Below are positions 61,311 to 64,000 of a stretch of 64,000 nucleotides of DNA, piece after piece. The stretch comes from Paracoccus sp. M683 (GTDB lineage Bacteria; Pseudomonadota; Alphaproteobacteria; Rhodobacterales; Rhodobacteraceae), in contig NZ_VKDF01000004.1 in assembly GCF_007096355.1 (NCBI RefSeq), positions 496,357 through 560,356 of the forward strand. Direction: 5' to 3'. The notes under the pieces were generated by a model. That model worked only from the letters and a program-made list of their open reading frames with translations, was not told the DNA's origin and made no database searches. Made by a program: the position numbers and the translations under genes. Position 1 is the first letter of the stretch, and the number at the start of each line of letters is the position of its first letter.

Positions 61311-61742
61311 ATGAAGCCAATCATCATCAGCATCGCGGCCGCCTTTGCCGTCGCGACCCCCGCCTTTGCGCAGGATGTCGCAAATGGCGAGAAAGAATTC
61401 CGCAAGTGCAAGGCCTGCCACATGATCCAGGACGCCGAGGGCACCGACATCGTCAAGGGTGGTGGCGTCGGCCCGAACCTGTGGAATGTCGTCGGCCGCA
61501 AGATCGCCTCGCAGGAAGGCTATAGCTATGGCGCGGGGATCCTTGAGGCCGCCGAAATGAACCCGGACCTGGTCTGGACCCAGGAAGATCTGGTGGCCTA
61601 TATCACCAATCCGAATGACTGGCTGGAGGCAAAGACCGGCGATGCCGCAGCCAAGACCAAGATGACCTTCAAGCTGAACAAGGGGCAAGAGGACGTGGCC
61701 GCCTATCTGGCCTCGGTCTCGCCCGACGCGCCGGCTGAATAG
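61311..61742 (+). CDS. cycA: Cytochrome c550
   Basis: A soluble periplasmic electron carrier between the bc1 complex and the aa3 oxidase, 143 aa. The signal peptide runs to AFA-QDV. The haem site is CKACH in EKEFRKCKACHMIQ, and the Met ligand is in KTKMTFKLNKGQ. The long insertion loops between (GGGVGPNLWNVVGRKIAS, GAGILEAAEMNPDLVWT) are typical of large class I c550/c2 cytochromes and closely match Paracoccus c550 from memory. ATG 61311 follows GAGGAG; an earlier in-frame ATG at 61239 would disrupt the signal. Confidence 0.95.
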   Translation: MKPIIISIAAAFAVATPAFAQDVANGEKEFRKCKACHMIQDAEGTDIVKGGGVGPNLWNVVGRKIASQEGYSYGAGILEAAEMNPDLVWTQEDLVAYITNPNDWLEAKTGDAAAKTKMTFKLNKGQEDVAAYLASVSPDAPAE

Positions 61743-61824
61743 GTCACCGAGGCGAATCGGCAGGGGCGCACCGTTGGTGCGGCGTGGCCAGCCTGCGACA
61801 AAGGGTCGCTGACAGATCTGCCAT

Positions 61825-61867
61825 CGCCCCCGCCAAATGTGATATTTTGGTGGGGGCGTTGCGTTTT
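61825..61867 (+). terminator. Terminator of cycA
   Basis: CGCCCCCGCCAAA pairs with TTTGGTGGGGGCG (13 base pairs, one G-T) around the loop TGTGATAT, followed by TTGCGTTTT. It separates cycA from ctaD. Confidence 0.82.
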
Positions 61868-61869
61868 AG

Positions 61870-63645
<1,776 letters not shown>

Positions 63646-63675
63646 TCCGGTCTGACAGGCAGATGACAAAATCCG

Positions 63676-63707
63676 AAACGGCCTCGCAGCGATGCGGGGC
63701 CGTTTTT
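63676..63707 (+). terminator. Terminator of ctaD
   Basis: AAACGGCCTCGCA pairs with TGCGGGGCCGTTT (13 base pairs, one G-T) around a GCGA tetraloop, followed by TT. The stem closes on a run of five T. Confidence 0.9.
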
Positions 63708-63786
63708 CGTTGCAGTGCCGTCGGGGCAATGTCCGGCTGGTGTTGAACTGATCTCGTCCCGCCCAAACATTGGCGCAAGGAGATGC

Positions 63787-64000
63787 ATGATGGATAGTCA
63801 GCCAGCCAGCAATCAGAGGGTCGTTGTTATCGGTGCCGTGTTCGACGGGATTCAACTGGTCAAGGACCTGCGGGGCGCCGGTTGCCGGATCACACTGATT
63901 GATCAGCGCAATCACCACCTGTTCCAGCCGCTGCTATATCAGGTTGCCACCACGCTATTGGCGACCTCGGAAATTGCCTGGCCGATCCGCCGCCTGTTCC
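63787..64000 (+). CDS. ndh: Type II NADH dehydrogenase, 3' end outside the window
   Basis: Only the first 71 codons are present. RITLIDQRNHHLFQPLLYQVATTLLATSEIAWPIRRLF is a clear match to the N-terminal region of non-proton-pumping NDH-2 enzymes, which oxidise NADH and reduce quinone at the membrane. The FAD-binding glycine motif reads VVVIGAVFDGIQLV where GAGFGGL is expected: the second Gly is Val and another is Asp. AAGGAG precedes the ATG (two in tandem, 63787 and 63790). Whether the enzyme is active cannot be told from this fragment. Confidence 0.75.
   Translation, partial: MMDSQPASNQRVVVIGAVFDGIQLVKDLRGAGCRITLIDQRNHHLFQPLLYQVATTLLATSEIAWPIRRLF

Overview
The window is a gene-dense, high-GC stretch of an alphaproteobacterial chromosome, most likely Paracoccus or a close relative in the Rhodobacterales. 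The best evidence is at the right end: a c550-type cytochrome gene (61311-61742) lies directly upstream of the aa3 oxidase subunit I gene (61969-63645), and both proteins closely match the Paracoccus denitrificans CycA and CtaD sequences as I remember them. An F0 operon separate from F1 (atpI-B-E-F'-F) and many small Rhodobacterales families (DUF2842, DUF1467, DUF2244) agree with this. No rRNA, tRNA, CRISPR array, integrase or insertion sequence was seen.

Layout. 1-7 kb: a 5'-truncated AraC regulator, purA, a quinone-reductase-like flavoprotein, DUF2842, thiamine diphosphokinase, ispG, and a two-gene unit of a Tat-exported flavin amine oxidase with a c-type cytochrome. 7-19.6 kb: a DsbA-like thioredoxin, an aminotransferase, a cell-wall amidase, a PEP-mutase-like protein, PBP1A, a lipoprotein, a ribosome-inactivating-protein (RIP) homologue, prfB, an aldo-keto reductase, a patatin and DUF502. 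19.7-23.8 kb: queCDE (preQ0 synthesis) lies between a pseudouridine glycosidase and a PfkB kinase, headed by an ArsR regulator. 23.9-26.7 kb: the F0 ATP synthase operon. 26.7-33.7 kb: a CLC transporter, an epimerase, a GT8 glycosyltransferase, an FAD-linked dehydrogenase, a small secreted protein, a GH25 lysozyme lipoprotein and a CPBP membrane protein. 33.7-44.8 kb: aspS, a DUF1800/DUF1501 pair, a GNAT, a receiver-domain protein, methylmalonyl-CoA epimerase, small membrane proteins, a nitroreductase, an ArsR-lipoprotein unit and an M48 lipoprotein. 44.9-59 kb: branched-chain synthesis (ilvN, ilvB, ilvC with two Lrp regulators), bpt, glnE, a glycosyltransferase with an MshEN-like domain, carA and yqeY. 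59-64 kb: a TagO-like orphan, lipB, a decayed HTH gene, cycA, ctaD and the start of a type II NADH dehydrogenase.

Most of the window is housekeeping. The unusual items are: (i) a free-standing RIP-fold protein at 14677-15237 with all five family active-site positions apparently kept; (ii) an in-frame insertion of roughly 70 codons, with foreign codon usage, inside aspS at about 34832-35050; (iii) an inferred c-di-GMP-binding MshEN tandem motif fused to a processive glycosyltransferase at 51359-53680; (iv) a periplasmic amine oxidase paired with its own cytochrome c under a near-perfect palindrome; and (v) a short hairpin-bearing repeat family present three times. AT-richer patches mark the RIP gene, the small secreted protein, the aspS insertion and the TagO-like gene, and suggest local imports.
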